64,000 bases of DNA from CALJFL01 sp047633055 (GCA_047633055.1 JBLIEI010000013.1:11944-75943); one strand, 5' to 3'. Counted from the first letter of the stretch, positions 26,237-35,616 are shown. Numbers and translations: made by a program. Notes: generated from the letters alone by a model not told the origin.

Positions 26237-26254
26237 AATGAATGCCCATTCATT
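26237..26254. promoter_or_regulatory. Perfect operator-like palindrome AATGAAT-N4-ATTCATT
   Basis: Two perfect 7-base half-sites around GCCC, in the 197-base divergent region between the BetI-like regulator operon and the FAD oxidoreductase operon. Position and symmetry fit a TetR-dimer operator controlling both directions. The same pattern with one mismatch is at 16657-16674. Confidence 0.6.
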
Positions 26255-26336
26255 CAAGTGTAGACACATGGATTGGCTCATGGCATTCTCGTTAATGGCG
26301 CAGTCTGTTGCCTGATCGCTAGAATAATTTTGCAGT

Positions 26337-27965
26337 ATGGAGAGCTTAGTGAAGAAATACGATGCTATTGTCATCGGCGCGGGGCACAACGGGCTGACCA
26401 GTGCAGCATACCTCGCACGAGCTGGCTTAAAAGTCGCAATTATGGAGCGGAATTCTTACATTGGCGGCGCCACTGTGAGTCGCGAGTTGCATGAAGGCTG
26501 GACTTATTCCAATTGCTCCTACGTTTGCAGCTTATTGCGACCCGAAATCACCCGTGATCTCGAATTGCCGCGTCATGGCCTGCAAGTTGTGCCGTATGGG
26601 GGTGGTGTGACGTTTAAACGGGACGGCGATCACTACGGTAACTATTACGATCACGATCGACAGTACCGTGAGATGGCCAGGCACTCCAAGCGCGATGCTA
26701 ACGCGTACGAGCGCTATGTTGCCGATGTAATGAAGCAGACCCGCTTAATCAGGCCGTATTTGCTCAAGCGCCCGCCAGACCCCACGTCGCTTAAGTTGCG
26801 AGATGTTAAGGATCTTATCGAATTCGCCGGCTCATTTACGGAGATGGGTGAAGAGGGTTTGGCTGACACCATCAGATTTTGGACCAAAAGCGTTGGCGAT
26901 TATCTCAATGAGTATTTTGAGTCAGACGTTATCAAGGCGCATCTGGCCGGTAGTGGCATCATCGGGACCGCCCTGGGCGTTTATTCTCCGGGCACGGCTT
27001 ATGTGCTGTTGCACCATTACATGGGTGATGTGGACGGCAATGTGGGTTCCTGGGGCTTCGCCCGCGGTGGCATGGGCGCTGTCGCCGGAGCTCTGGAAAA
27101 GGCGTTTCTGTCCTACGGTGGCGAGGTTGTGTGTAACGCGGATGTTGACCAAATCATTGTTCGCGGCGGCAAGAGTCGTGGCGTGGCCTTGCGTGATGGC
27201 ACCGAATACTACTCCGATGTGGTGGTATCCAACCTTGATCCAAAGCGCACTTTTCTGGATATCATGGATCCCGGTGACCTTCCTGCCGATGTCGTCACCA
27301 AGGCTAAAAACTTCAAGATACGCGGCTCCTCGGGCAAGCTGAATATTGCCCTTGATGGTCTGCCTACATTTAATGGCCTGGATAAAAAGAGCCCGCTGAT
27401 GCTGGGCGATATGCATTTTTCAGACTCGCTGGAAAAATTGGAGCGTGCCTACGACGATTGGAAGGACGGCACCTGGTCCAAGGACCCCTATGTCGACATG
27501 TTAATGCCCAGCCAGGCAGATCCCACAATGGCCCCTCCCGGCAAACATATGATGACCGTGTTTGTGCAGTACTGTCCGCCCAAAGTCAGAGGTGGTGACT
27601 GGACCGATGAAGACAAGGCGGGTTTTGAGAAATCCGTGTTGGATCAGATATCAACTTATAGCCCGGATTTCAAAGACTTGATCGTTCATTGTGAAACGCG
27701 TACGCCACGGGAAATTGAGAATGAGGTGGGTCTCACCGAGGGCAATATATTCCAGGGCGAATTAACCTTCGACCAATTATTATTCAATCGCCCGTTCCCG
27801 GGCTATGCCCAATACCGGGGTCCGGTTGAAGGCATGTACATGTGCGGCTCAGGCACCCATCCAGGGGGCGGGGTGATGGCAGCGCCTGGCGCCAATGCCG
27901 CCAGAGAAATCCTGGCAGACTTGCGAAAACCCAATATCGTACCGGAGGGCTATGCCGATGATTGA
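26337..27965 (+). CDS. FAD-dependent oxidoreductase, phytoene-desaturase/PYROXD2-like (type A)
   Basis: A 542-residue flavoprotein. The dinucleotide motif GAGHNG is at residues 13-18, followed by GGATVSRELHEGWTYSNCSY. The C-terminal FAD segment is YMCGSGTHPGGGV, as in CrtI and PYROXD2 proteins. It is followed, overlapping by 8 bases, by a second, distinct flavoprotein, and then by a GcvT-like protein. The same three types recur in the same order at 43.6-39.2 kb on the other strand. In that context the likely reaction is oxidation of an N-methylamine to an iminium or methylene donor, but the family is also used for C-C desaturation, so the chemistry is inferred. Confidence 0.82.
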   Translation: MESLVKKYDAIVIGAGHNGLTSAAYLARAGLKVAIMERNSYIGGATVSRELHEGWTYSNCSYVCSLLRPEITRDLELPRHGLQVVPYGGGVTFKRDGDHYGNYYDHDRQYREMARHSKRDANAYERYVADVMKQTRLIRPYLLKRPPDPTSLKLRDVKDLIEFAGSFTEMGEEGLADTIRFWTKSVGDYLNEYFESDVIKAHLAGSGIIGTALGVYSPGTAYVLLHHYMGDVDGNVGSWGFARGGMGAVAGALEKAFLSYGGEVVCNADVDQIIVRGGKSRGVALRDGTEYYSDVVVSNLDPKRTFLDIMDPGDLPADVVTKAKNFKIRGSSGKLNIALDGLPTFNGLDKKSPLMLGDMHFSDSLEKLERAYDDWKDGTWSKDPYVDMLMPSQADPTMAPPGKHMMTVFVQYCPPKVRGGDWTDEDKAGFEKSVLDQISTYSPDFKDLIVHCETRTPREIENEVGLTEGNIFQGELTFDQLLFNRPFPGYAQYRGPVEGMYMCGSGTHPGGGVMAAPGANAAREILADLRKPNIVPEGYADD

Positions 27966-29520
27966 TTATGACGCGATAGTAGTCGGCGCCGGTCATAACG
28001 GTCTGGTCTGCGCTACCTATCTGGCCAAGGCCGGGAAAAAGGTACTGGTACTTGAAGCCAACGAAGCTCCTGGCGGGTGCGCTGCGACTCGCGAGTTCGC
28101 CCCTGGATTCAAGGTCTCCTCCTGCGCCCAGTGGCTGACCCAATTAAGCCCGCAGGTCTGCAGCGATCTTGAGCTGGAGCGGCACGGCCTAAAATGGGCG
28201 GCGCGAGACTTGAGTTCCGTGTCACTCGCTGTCGACGGAAGTCATTTAATTCTTGCCGGTGATCAGGTGTCGGGAGGGGGGGTAAGTGAGGCGGATCGAG
28301 CGGCGTTGGTGGTCTTCAATGCTCGTATGCATAAATTTGCAAAACTGTTGGCTAAGGTGTTTGCAGTGAGACCGCCCACCCTGGTGGAATCGAATTTGAG
28401 GGATCGAGTCACCCTGCTGAAGTTGGGCGTGGGCATGAAAATGTTGGGCAAAGACGATATGAGCGAGCTCATGCGTATTGCCCTGATCAATATGTACGAC
28501 ATCATGGAGGAGCATTTCGACAACGAACAGTTGAAGGCCATGCTCAGTCTCGATGGGGTGTTAGGTGCGCACATGGGGCCACGCTCGCCCAACTCAGTGT
28601 TTGCCTATCTGCATCGGCGGGTCGGTGAGGTGTTCGGATATGCCGGGCCGGCGCAGCCTGTAGGTGGGGTAGGAGCGCTTGGGTTAGCGATGGCCAATAG
28701 CGCCCGTGCTGCCGGTGTAGAAATCCGCACCGGTCAAGCTGTGGCCAAGGTGTCGCTGGCGGAGAATCGTACCGCCGGTGTGACTTTGGCCGATGGGAGC
28801 GAAATTACTTCCCGTATTGTGGTCTCCAGTGCCGATCCGGTTACCACCTTTGAGACGTTGGTAGGCTTTCGTAATATCGAGACTGGCGTAGTGCGCAGGG
28901 TCAGCCAAATTCGCTACAAAAGTGGCACCGCCAAGTTGCATCTGGCACTCGACGGGCCGGTGAAGTTTACCGGTCTCGACGTCTCACTGCACGGCCACAG
29001 GTTGGTGATTGCGCCGGATATGGACTACGTTGAGCGGGCATTTAACGCCGTTAAGTACAGTGAGTTTTCTGCTGCTCCCGCGTTTGATATCAGTATACCA
29101 ACGGTAAACGATCCCGGGCTGGCACCCGGCGGTCAGCATGTGCTATCGGCAATCGTTCAGTATGCACCCTACGAACCCGCGGGCGGTTGGGATGAACATC
29201 GAAGCGCTTTCATCGACCTGGCAATTGACTGTATCGAACAGTATGCACCCGGACTCAGGTCGAAAGTGGTAGCCAGCGAATTGCTGACGCCGCAGGATTT
29301 GGAACGTGAGTATGGTATGCGCGGTGGTCATTGGCATCACACAGAGTTGAGCCTGGATCAGATTATGATGATGAGACCTTTTCCAGGCTCTAGCCAGTAT
29401 GCAACGCCCGTAGACGGTTTGTACTTGTGCGGTGCGGGTACACACCCCGGGGGTGGCATTATGGGTCTGGCTGGCAGTAATGCAGCTCGAGAAATTATCA
29501 AGCGGGGATCGGCAGCATGA
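27958..29520 (+). CDS. FAD-dependent oxidoreductase, phytoene-desaturase/PYROXD2-like (type B)
   Basis: A 520-residue flavoprotein with GAGHNG near the start, GGCAATREFAPGFKVSSCAQ, and LCGAGTHPGGGIMGLAGSNAA at the end (only part quoted: GAGTHPGGGIMG). ATG 27958 is preferred to 27952 because GGAGGG at 27944-27949 is then about 8 bases away. It is clearly related to but distinct from type A, so the two may form a heterodimer. It ends in an ATGA overlap with the GcvT-like gene. Confidence 0.82.
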   Translation: MIDYDAIVVGAGHNGLVCATYLAKAGKKVLVLEANEAPGGCAATREFAPGFKVSSCAQWLTQLSPQVCSDLELERHGLKWAARDLSSVSLAVDGSHLILAGDQVSGGGVSEADRAALVVFNARMHKFAKLLAKVFAVRPPTLVESNLRDRVTLLKLGVGMKMLGKDDMSELMRIALINMYDIMEEHFDNEQLKAMLSLDGVLGAHMGPRSPNSVFAYLHRRVGEVFGYAGPAQPVGGVGALGLAMANSARAAGVEIRTGQAVAKVSLAENRTAGVTLADGSEITSRIVVSSADPVTTFETLVGFRNIETGVVRRVSQIRYKSGTAKLHLALDGPVKFTGLDVSLHGHRLVIAPDMDYVERAFNAVKYSEFSAAPAFDISIPTVNDPGLAPGGQHVLSAIVQYAPYEPAGGWDEHRSAFIDLAIDCIEQYAPGLRSKVVASELLTPQDLEREYGMRGGHWHHTELSLDQIMMMRPFPGSSQYATPVDGLYLCGAGTHPGGGIMGLAGSNAAREIIKRGSAA

Positions 29521-30701
29521 TAAAGCGCAGTGATGACACTATGATGCTGACCACTCCATTCCATTCAAGGGTCGCGGCAGCCTGTGAGCTGAATTGTTGG
29601 GGAAATTGGAAGGGCTACACCACCCCCAATGCTTATTTTGATGTAGAGCTGGAGTATTTTGCGGTGCGCAGCACCACCGGCGTCTTCGATTTATCGCCGA
29701 TGACTAAATACCGGATAACTGGCCCGGATGCCGAGGCCTATTTGAACAGACTGGTTACCCGCAATGTGACCAACATAAAGGTGGGCCGCGTTGGCTATAC
29801 CGTCTGGTGCGACGATGCGGGTCAGGTGCTGGACGACGGTACGATCTTTCATCTGGCAGAAAACGATTATCGCTTGTGTGCCTATGCCAAGGCCATCGAT
29901 TGGCTGATGTGGTCGGCCATGGGTTTCGATGTTGAAATCGTTGACGAAACTGCACAGGTTGCCGCTTTGGCCGTGCAAGGTCCTACATCCTGTTCTACGC
30001 TCGCGGCGATGGGCCTGGAGGGGATTGCGGATCTCAAGCCATTCGGGATCGCTCACTTCGACTTGCATGGGCAACCGCTCATGGTCAGTCGTACCGGCTT
30101 TACCGGTGATCTGGGCTATGAGCTATGGGTTGCTCACGACCAGGCCGAGGCATTGTGGGACAGCTTATTCGCCGCTGGCGAGCCATTCCTGATTAAGCCT
30201 TTCGGAACCGATGCTCTGGAAATGGCGCGCATAGAAACCGGCTTCTTGCAGGCTGGTGTCGATTTTATCCCCGCCGAGGAGGCCATACGCAACGGCCGTT
30301 CCCGCTCACCCTTTGAATTGGGCCTGGGCTGGCTGGTTGATCTGGAGAAGCCGGTTTTCAATGGTCGCAGAGCCTTGCTGGCAGAGCAGGCCAGCGGCTC
30401 TCGTTATCGCTTTGTTATCCTGGATGTGGCTGGCAACAAGCCTGCCAACAATTCATTCATCCTGAAAAATGGTAAGCAGGTGGGCACTGTAACTTCTGCC
30501 GCATGGTGCCCCACTGCGAAAACCAATGTCGCTTTTGCGCAGCTGGAAATGCCACACGGAGCGATCGGTAGCGAATATGTCGCCGAAATTTATTATCAGC
30601 GCGAGCTAAAGTGGACTCGACTGTTAGCGCCTTGCACGGTAATTGAAAAAGCGGTGTTTGATCCGCCTCGGCGGCGACAAACTCCGGCGCCTGCGTTCTA
30701 G
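29517..30701 (+). CDS. GcvT-like aminomethyltransferase (folate-dependent demethylase candidate)
   Basis: A 394-residue protein of the glycine-cleavage T/DmdA/dimethylglycine-dehydrogenase C-domain family. Signatures are GVFDLSPMTKYRITG, the acidic VLDDGTIF (Asp106, Asp107, in the place of the catalytic Asp of GcvT), VQGPTS, RTGFTGDLGYELW, and the C-terminal barrel. No glycine cleavage H or P genes are near, so this is not the glycine system. Coupling by ATGA to two flavoproteins suggests it passes a one-carbon unit from an oxidised N-methyl group to tetrahydrofolate. Confidence 0.87.
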   Translation: MIKRSDDTMMLTTPFHSRVAAACELNCWGNWKGYTTPNAYFDVELEYFAVRSTTGVFDLSPMTKYRITGPDAEAYLNRLVTRNVTNIKVGRVGYTVWCDDAGQVLDDGTIFHLAENDYRLCAYAKAIDWLMWSAMGFDVEIVDETAQVAALAVQGPTSCSTLAAMGLEGIADLKPFGIAHFDLHGQPLMVSRTGFTGDLGYELWVAHDQAEALWDSLFAAGEPFLIKPFGTDALEMARIETGFLQAGVDFIPAEEAIRNGRSRSPFELGLGWLVDLEKPVFNGRRALLAEQASGSRYRFVILDVAGNKPANNSFILKNGKQVGTVTSAAWCPTAKTNVAFAQLEMPHGAIGSEYVAEIYYQRELKWTRLLAPCTVIEKAVFDPPRRRQTPAPAF

Positions 30702-30710
30702 GGGTAGGCG

Positions 30711-32798
30711 ATGGCTATCCATCGGCTAGACCCTCTGCTGCGGCCTCGCTCGATTGCCGTGGTGGGCGCCAGTGCAAAACCAGGGTCACCCGGAAATGAG
30801 GTGCTGGTTAATCTCGCCAAGGGCGGTTATGGCGGCCATATCTATGCGGTCAACCCTGGTCGTGATGAGGTGGATGAACTTCCCTGCTTCGCCAGCTTGA
30901 GTGACCTTCCGCAGATTCCAGATCACGTTGTCTTTGCGGTGTCCGATAATCGACTAGAAGCCTTGTTTGATGAAGCACTGGTACTTGGAGTGCGCGCGGC
31001 AACACTCTTTTCTTCTCTGGCAATTTCTGGAGAAACCGGGTCAGGCTTAAAACACCGAATACTGCGAAAAGCAGAAGCTGCCAGATTACTGCTGCACGGT
31101 GGTAACAGCATGGGATTTTTCAATTTTTGCGATCGGGTCTGGGTGTCCGGGTTTGATACCAGGGCACATTCTGACGATGGTAACGTGGTGTTGTTGAGTC
31201 AGTCCGGTGCAGGCATGTCGGGAATCATGGATTGCGAGGGCAGGTTAAATTTCTGCTTCGCGGCCTCTACCGGGCAAGAGCTCTGTATTGGTGTTGAAGA
31301 CTATCTGGAGTTTGTGCTTGACCTGCCACAAACCCGAGTGATTGGGTTATTCCTGGAGACGTCGAGGCAGCCCCGGCGTTTACTAAAAGCACTGGCCAAG
31401 GCTCAGGAAAAACGTATCCCGATAGTTGCTATCAAGGTTGGCAAAACTGCATTTTCAGCCAGGCTTGCGGTATCTCACAGCGGTGCGCTCGCTGGCACTG
31501 ACGCGAGCTATCAGGCCGTTTTTGATCGCTACGGTGTACAGCGGGTCGATGATATGACTGAATTGGCGACGGCACTGATAATGTTTGCGCAACCGAACGG
31601 CGTTGCGCCAGGCTCGCTGGTTAGCCTCCATGATTCTGGCGGCGAGCGGCAACTGGCAATCGATGTGGCCGAGCAGCTCAAGGTGCCGTTTACAGTGCTT
31701 AGCGAACAGACGTGTGAGCAACTCGCTCAAGACCTCGGTCCGGGGCTGCCTGCAGTAAACCCATTGGATGGCTGGGGCGGGGGTGAGAATGCCGGCAGCC
31801 GGATGGCCGCCTGTTTTAGTACCTTGCTTGCTGACGAGGGCGCCGCACTGGGTGCAGTGGTGCATGACCGGGCGCCCGAAAGCAGTATTTATCCAGCCTA
31901 TCTAGACTACTGTGAGCAGGCCCGTATCCGCAGTGATAAACCTGTGTTTCTGGTATCAAACCACCAGGGCTCAGGCAGTGATCCCCTGGCGGTCGCAGCC
32001 ACTGAGCGAGGTATTCCGGTTGTCGATGGTTTGCGCCCGTTTCTCGTGGGGGTCAGGTGCCTGCTCAATTACCGCGATTTCATTTATGCGGCCGAAGCAA
32101 AGATTGCTCCGGGGCTTCCCCAGGAACGTATTCAGTATTGGTTACAGCGCCTGACAGAGACGCAGACGTTGACCGAGCACGAATCGGCCCAATTATTGGC
32201 AGAATACGACATACCCATGAATCCAGGCCATACGGTGACCGATTCTTCAGAGTTAGAATCCGTGTGTTCAGAGCTGGAGTTCCCCGTGGTATTAAAAACA
32301 GCTGTGCCCGGGCTCGCGCACAAAACTGAGGTGGCGGGTATCCACTTGAACCTGGCGAACTTCGAGCAACTGCTTGCGGCTTATCAGGAGTTGTCTAATC
32401 GCCTTGGTTCGCAGGCACTGGTCGCGTCGATGATAGATGATCCGGGTCTGGAAATTTTGCTGGGTGTGAGTGCTGATGCTCAGTTCGGCCCTGTAGTGAT
32501 AATTGCATTGGGCGGTGTACAGGCAGAGTTGATGGCTATGCGCGTTAGTCTGTTGCCGCCGTTTTCAGCGGACCGGGCCAAGCATATATTGCTGTCTTCA
32601 CCAATGGGTCCTATGTTCGGTGGATTTCGTGGTGGTCCTGCTCTTGCCATAGATCAGCTGTGTGCGGCAGCAGAACGGCTATCGGTGCTGGCAGTTGAAC
32701 TTTCCGATGCGCTAGGTGAAATCGACATCAATCCACTGTTAGTGACTCACGGCGGCTGTATGGGACTGGATGCACTGGTCGTGTCCCGGGGCCCTTAA
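30711..32798 (+). CDS. Acyl-CoA synthetase, NDP-forming (acetate-CoA ligase ADP-forming type)
   Basis: A 695-residue fused alpha-beta enzyme: N-terminal CoA-binding Rossmann domain (RSIAVVGASAKPGSPG, NPGRDEV), a succinyl-CoA-ligase-like part with the phospho-His region SHSGALAG, and a C-terminal ATP-grasp domain (LLAEYDIP through GEIDINPL). It converts an acid, CoA and ATP to acyl-CoA, ADP and phosphate, or the reverse. It starts 9 bases after the GcvT-like gene. In this cluster it may activate the acid left after N-demethylation and transamination. Confidence 0.88.
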   Translation: MAIHRLDPLLRPRSIAVVGASAKPGSPGNEVLVNLAKGGYGGHIYAVNPGRDEVDELPCFASLSDLPQIPDHVVFAVSDNRLEALFDEALVLGVRAATLFSSLAISGETGSGLKHRILRKAEAARLLLHGGNSMGFFNFCDRVWVSGFDTRAHSDDGNVVLLSQSGAGMSGIMDCEGRLNFCFAASTGQELCIGVEDYLEFVLDLPQTRVIGLFLETSRQPRRLLKALAKAQEKRIPIVAIKVGKTAFSARLAVSHSGALAGTDASYQAVFDRYGVQRVDDMTELATALIMFAQPNGVAPGSLVSLHDSGGERQLAIDVAEQLKVPFTVLSEQTCEQLAQDLGPGLPAVNPLDGWGGGENAGSRMAACFSTLLADEGAALGAVVHDRAPESSIYPAYLDYCEQARIRSDKPVFLVSNHQGSGSDPLAVAATERGIPVVDGLRPFLVGVRCLLNYRDFIYAAEAKIAPGLPQERIQYWLQRLTETQTLTEHESAQLLAEYDIPMNPGHTVTDSSELESVCSELEFPVVLKTAVPGLAHKTEVAGIHLNLANFEQLLAAYQELSNRLGSQALVASMIDDPGLEILLGVSADAQFGPVVIIALGGVQAELMAMRVSLLPPFSADRAKHILLSSPMGPMFGGFRGGPALAIDQLCAAAERLSVLAVELSDALGEIDINPLLVTHGGCMGLDALVVSRGP

Positions 32799-32882
32799 AG
32801 CCTGGCGATGTTGCCACTACTACCTATAGCCATGCCGGTTTGAATACGAAAATTGCCTGTGCTAAATGACAGTTTAATAAAC

Positions 32883-32896
32883 TATATGACCATATA
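32883..32896. promoter_or_regulatory. Palindrome TATATG-AC-CATATA overlapping a -10-like box
   Basis: A 14-base inverted repeat lies 56 bases before the Rieske gene start, overlapping TATAAT at 32893-32898. It would place a dimeric regulator on the promoter of the Rieske-aminotransferase pair. This implies that the pair has its own promoter although it follows the preceding genes on the same strand. AGGAGG at 32941-32946 is the ribosome-binding site. Confidence 0.45.
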
Positions 32897-32951
32897 ATAG
32901 GCTGTAGTATCATTGGAAGGTCGCTTTTCATGCGACTAACAGGAGGAAAAG

Positions 32952-34217
32952 ATGAAGTTTATCGCCACCGATGTCGAGGACTCGTTAGCTAAGATGAGCG
33001 AGCATCTGCGTGCGCAGGGCGAACGGCCAGATCACGCGATCGACCCCTATTTTTACCGTTCCCATGTAGTGTATGAGCGAGAGCTGGACCAGCTGATTTT
33101 CAGAAGCTGGCTTTACGCCGGGCACGTTTCCGAATTAAAGGAGGTGGGGGACTACCTGCTGTTCGACATTGGTGAAGATTCGGTCATTATTGTCCGGGGC
33201 GAAGACGGCGAAGTGCGCGCACTGATTAATGTTTGCCGTCACCGCGGTGCCAGGGTGTGTGAGGTTAAAGCGGGGAATCGTAAAACGTTTGTTTGCCCCT
33301 ATCACGGCTGGGTATATCGCATCGACGGTAGTTTGAAAGTGGCCAGGGAGATGGATCTTCGCAAGGACTTTAAGCCCGAACGCTATGGGCTGAAGCAGGC
33401 TCGTGTGGCCGTGTATATGGGCCTTGTTTTTATTAACTGTGATCCCGAGGCTGCAGATTTCCTGGAGCCACTGAGTAAACTTGAGAAGCCACTGGGTGCC
33501 TATGACCTGGCTAATGCAAAAATCGCTCACCAGCAGACCTATCAAGTGGACGCGAATTGGAAGTTGGTGTTGGAGAATTATCTTGAATGCTATCACTGTG
33601 CCACTTCACACCGTGCTTATGCACGCATGCACACCCTGAAAGAGCTGGACGTCCGTTCGGCGCCAATCGTAAATGCCATGCTGGCGCGTACCGAGGAGGT
33701 CACCGGCGTTGAGGGCATGGGGGAAGAGCATTATGGAATTTATTTGGGTGCAGAGGCGTTTGGTGCCTGCGCCTACACCGCTCGCTACGGTTTGTATGAC
33801 GGGTTTCTCACCGGTAGCGAAGATGGTAAACCGGTTGCGCCACTGATGGGGCATATACAGGGCTACGATGGTGGGGTGGGCGATTTCCAGATGGGGCCGC
33901 TGAGTTTCATGCTCAATTATCCTGACCACTGCGTGCTGTATCGTTTCATCCCTCGCGGCTTAACCGAAACTGATATGGAAGTCGTATGGTTTGTTAATGG
34001 CGATGCGGTAGAGCATGTCGACTACGATGTGAAGCGCCTAATCTGGCTATGGCACAATACGACCCTTGAGGACGAGTACATCATCAGTCGCAACAGTGAG
34101 GGTGTTAACTCTCGTTTTTTCGAGCCCGGTCCTTATCATCCTGAGTATGAAGCAACCCTTACCGAGTTCATTCACTGGTATCTCGATACCATGCGCAAAG
34201 CGGTGGCTAAAGAATGA
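32952..34217 (+). CDS. Rieske oxygenase alpha subunit, quaternary-ammonium N-demethylase type (GbcA-like)
   Basis: A 421-residue ring-hydroxylating-type oxygenase. The Rieske cluster ligands are Cys95/His97 (CRHRGA) and Cys115/His118 (CPYHGW). The mononuclear iron site follows the pattern NYLECYHCATSH with His215 and His220. NYLECYHC is typical of the GbcA, stachydrine demethylase and CntA group, which attack N-methyl or C-N bonds of betaines and carnitine. A strong AGGAGG precedes the ATG. No ferredoxin reductase partner (GbcB/CntB type) is adjacent, so electrons must come from elsewhere. Likely first step: removal of one methyl as formaldehyde from a quaternary amine. Confidence 0.9.
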   Translation: MKFIATDVEDSLAKMSEHLRAQGERPDHAIDPYFYRSHVVYERELDQLIFRSWLYAGHVSELKEVGDYLLFDIGEDSVIIVRGEDGEVRALINVCRHRGARVCEVKAGNRKTFVCPYHGWVYRIDGSLKVAREMDLRKDFKPERYGLKQARVAVYMGLVFINCDPEAADFLEPLSKLEKPLGAYDLANAKIAHQQTYQVDANWKLVLENYLECYHCATSHRAYARMHTLKELDVRSAPIVNAMLARTEEVTGVEGMGEEHYGIYLGAEAFGACAYTARYGLYDGFLTGSEDGKPVAPLMGHIQGYDGGVGDFQMGPLSFMLNYPDHCVLYRFIPRGLTETDMEVVWFVNGDAVEHVDYDVKRLIWLWHNTTLEDEYIISRNSEGVNSRFFEPGPYHPEYEATLTEFIHWYLDTMRKAVAKE

Positions 34218-35596
34218 ATACTCGCGAGACTTTTAATCGTCACTTAATGCACCCCTGGGCTGACCTGCCGGCTTTGGGCGAAGACGATTCGACGCCGATA
34301 ATTGTGGCTGGAGAAGGCGTTTATATCTTCGACGACAGCGGCCATCGGATGATAGATGGGCCGGCCGGCATGTGGTGCATGCAGACGGGTTATGGACGTC
34401 GTGAGATCGCTGATGCGGTATCTGAGCAGATTATGACGCTGGGGTATGCCTCTGCATTTTCGGTGATTCATCCTCAGGAAGCGGAGTTGTCACGTCGCAT
34501 TGCGTCGGAAACCCCTGGCGATCTCAATCGAGTTTACTTTACCACTGGCGGTTCCACGGCGGTGGACTCGGCGATTCGTCTTTGCCAGTTGGCTAATAAT
34601 ATCAAGGGCAAACCTCAGCGTAAGCACATCCTCTCCCGAGATCACGCATACCACGGTAGTACTTTCTTGTCAGCGTCTATCACTGGCAAGGAGCGGGATA
34701 AAACAGCAATGGATACTCTGCAGGACTGTGTGCACTTTCTCAGCGCGCCCTGCCAGTTTTATCACGAGGGTCAGGTGTCTGAGCAGGTATTTTGTGACTT
34801 TCTTATCGATGAATTGGAACAGAAAATTCTCGAGCTGGGTCCTGAGAATGTGATGTGCTTTATAGCCGAGCCGATACTTGGTTCTGGCGGTGTGATCGTA
34901 CCTCCCGCTGACTACAACCGGCGCAGTTGGGAGATGGTTAAAAAATACGGCATTGTTTATATCGCCGATGAGGTGGTTACCGCATTTGGTCGACTTGGGC
35001 ATTGGTTCGCGTCGGAGAAGGTTTTTGGTGTGGTTCCAGATATTATCACCTTCGCGAAAGGAGTGACCTCCGGCTATGTACCAATGGGTGGCTTCGCGGT
35101 CTCAGACCAGTTTATGGCAGATATCAGTGGCGATGCCGCTCACGGGAACATTTTCTCCAATGGATATACATGGGCAGCGAGTCCGGTATCTTGTGCCGCC
35201 GCTCTATCCAGTTGGGACATTATCGAGCGAGAGGGCCTGCTGGAGCATGTGCGTGAAGTAGGCCCCTATTTTCAGCAGCAGCTAAAAACACTGCTAGATC
35301 TGCCGCTGGTGGCTGATGTACGCGGAGTGGGGCTGATGGCGGCAGTTGAGATGCGCTACGACAAGCAGGTACGGGGGGATGCCCTGCTTGCCCAGGATTA
35401 CGCTTTGGGCGAGCTGGTTGATGGTTATTGCCATCAGTTTGGATTGCTGGTCCGGCCACTAATTAATGTGTGCATTATGTCGCCGCCCCTGATTATCACC
35501 CGTGAACAAATCGATGATCTGGTCGCTGCGCTGCGTCGCGCGTTAGAGCAAGCTTCTTCGGACCTGGATTCGGGTAAGGTACGGATCACAGAGTAA
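34214..35596 (+). CDS. Class III aminotransferase (omega-amino acid/polyamine:pyruvate type)
   Basis: A 460-residue PLP enzyme starting in an ATGA overlap with the Rieske gene. Visible are DGPAGMWCMQTGYGR, YFTTGGSTAVDSAIRL, YHGST for the phosphate, IADEVVTAFGR with the PLP Asp, and TFAKGVTSGYVP with the Schiff-base Lys. The closest functional groups by motif are putrescine/omega-amino acid:pyruvate transaminases (SpuC-like). In context it would remove the amine freed by demethylation. Confidence 0.9.
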   Translation: MNTRETFNRHLMHPWADLPALGEDDSTPIIVAGEGVYIFDDSGHRMIDGPAGMWCMQTGYGRREIADAVSEQIMTLGYASAFSVIHPQEAELSRRIASETPGDLNRVYFTTGGSTAVDSAIRLCQLANNIKGKPQRKHILSRDHAYHGSTFLSASITGKERDKTAMDTLQDCVHFLSAPCQFYHEGQVSEQVFCDFLIDELEQKILELGPENVMCFIAEPILGSGGVIVPPADYNRRSWEMVKKYGIVYIADEVVTAFGRLGHWFASEKVFGVVPDIITFAKGVTSGYVPMGGFAVSDQFMADISGDAAHGNIFSNGYTWAASPVSCAAALSSWDIIEREGLLEHVREVGPYFQQQLKTLLDLPLVADVRGVGLMAAVEMRYDKQVRGDALLAQDYALGELVDGYCHQFGLLVRPLINVCIMSPPLIITREQIDDLVAALRRALEQASSDLDSGKVRITE

Positions 35597-35616
35597 GCGT
35601 TGCGCTCTCTGTGTTC

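Noticed and set aside
29517..30701. Reading the GcvT-like genes as part of the glycine cleavage system
   Set aside because: No gcvH or gcvP is in the window and both copies are coupled to flavoproteins, so a demethylation role is more likely.
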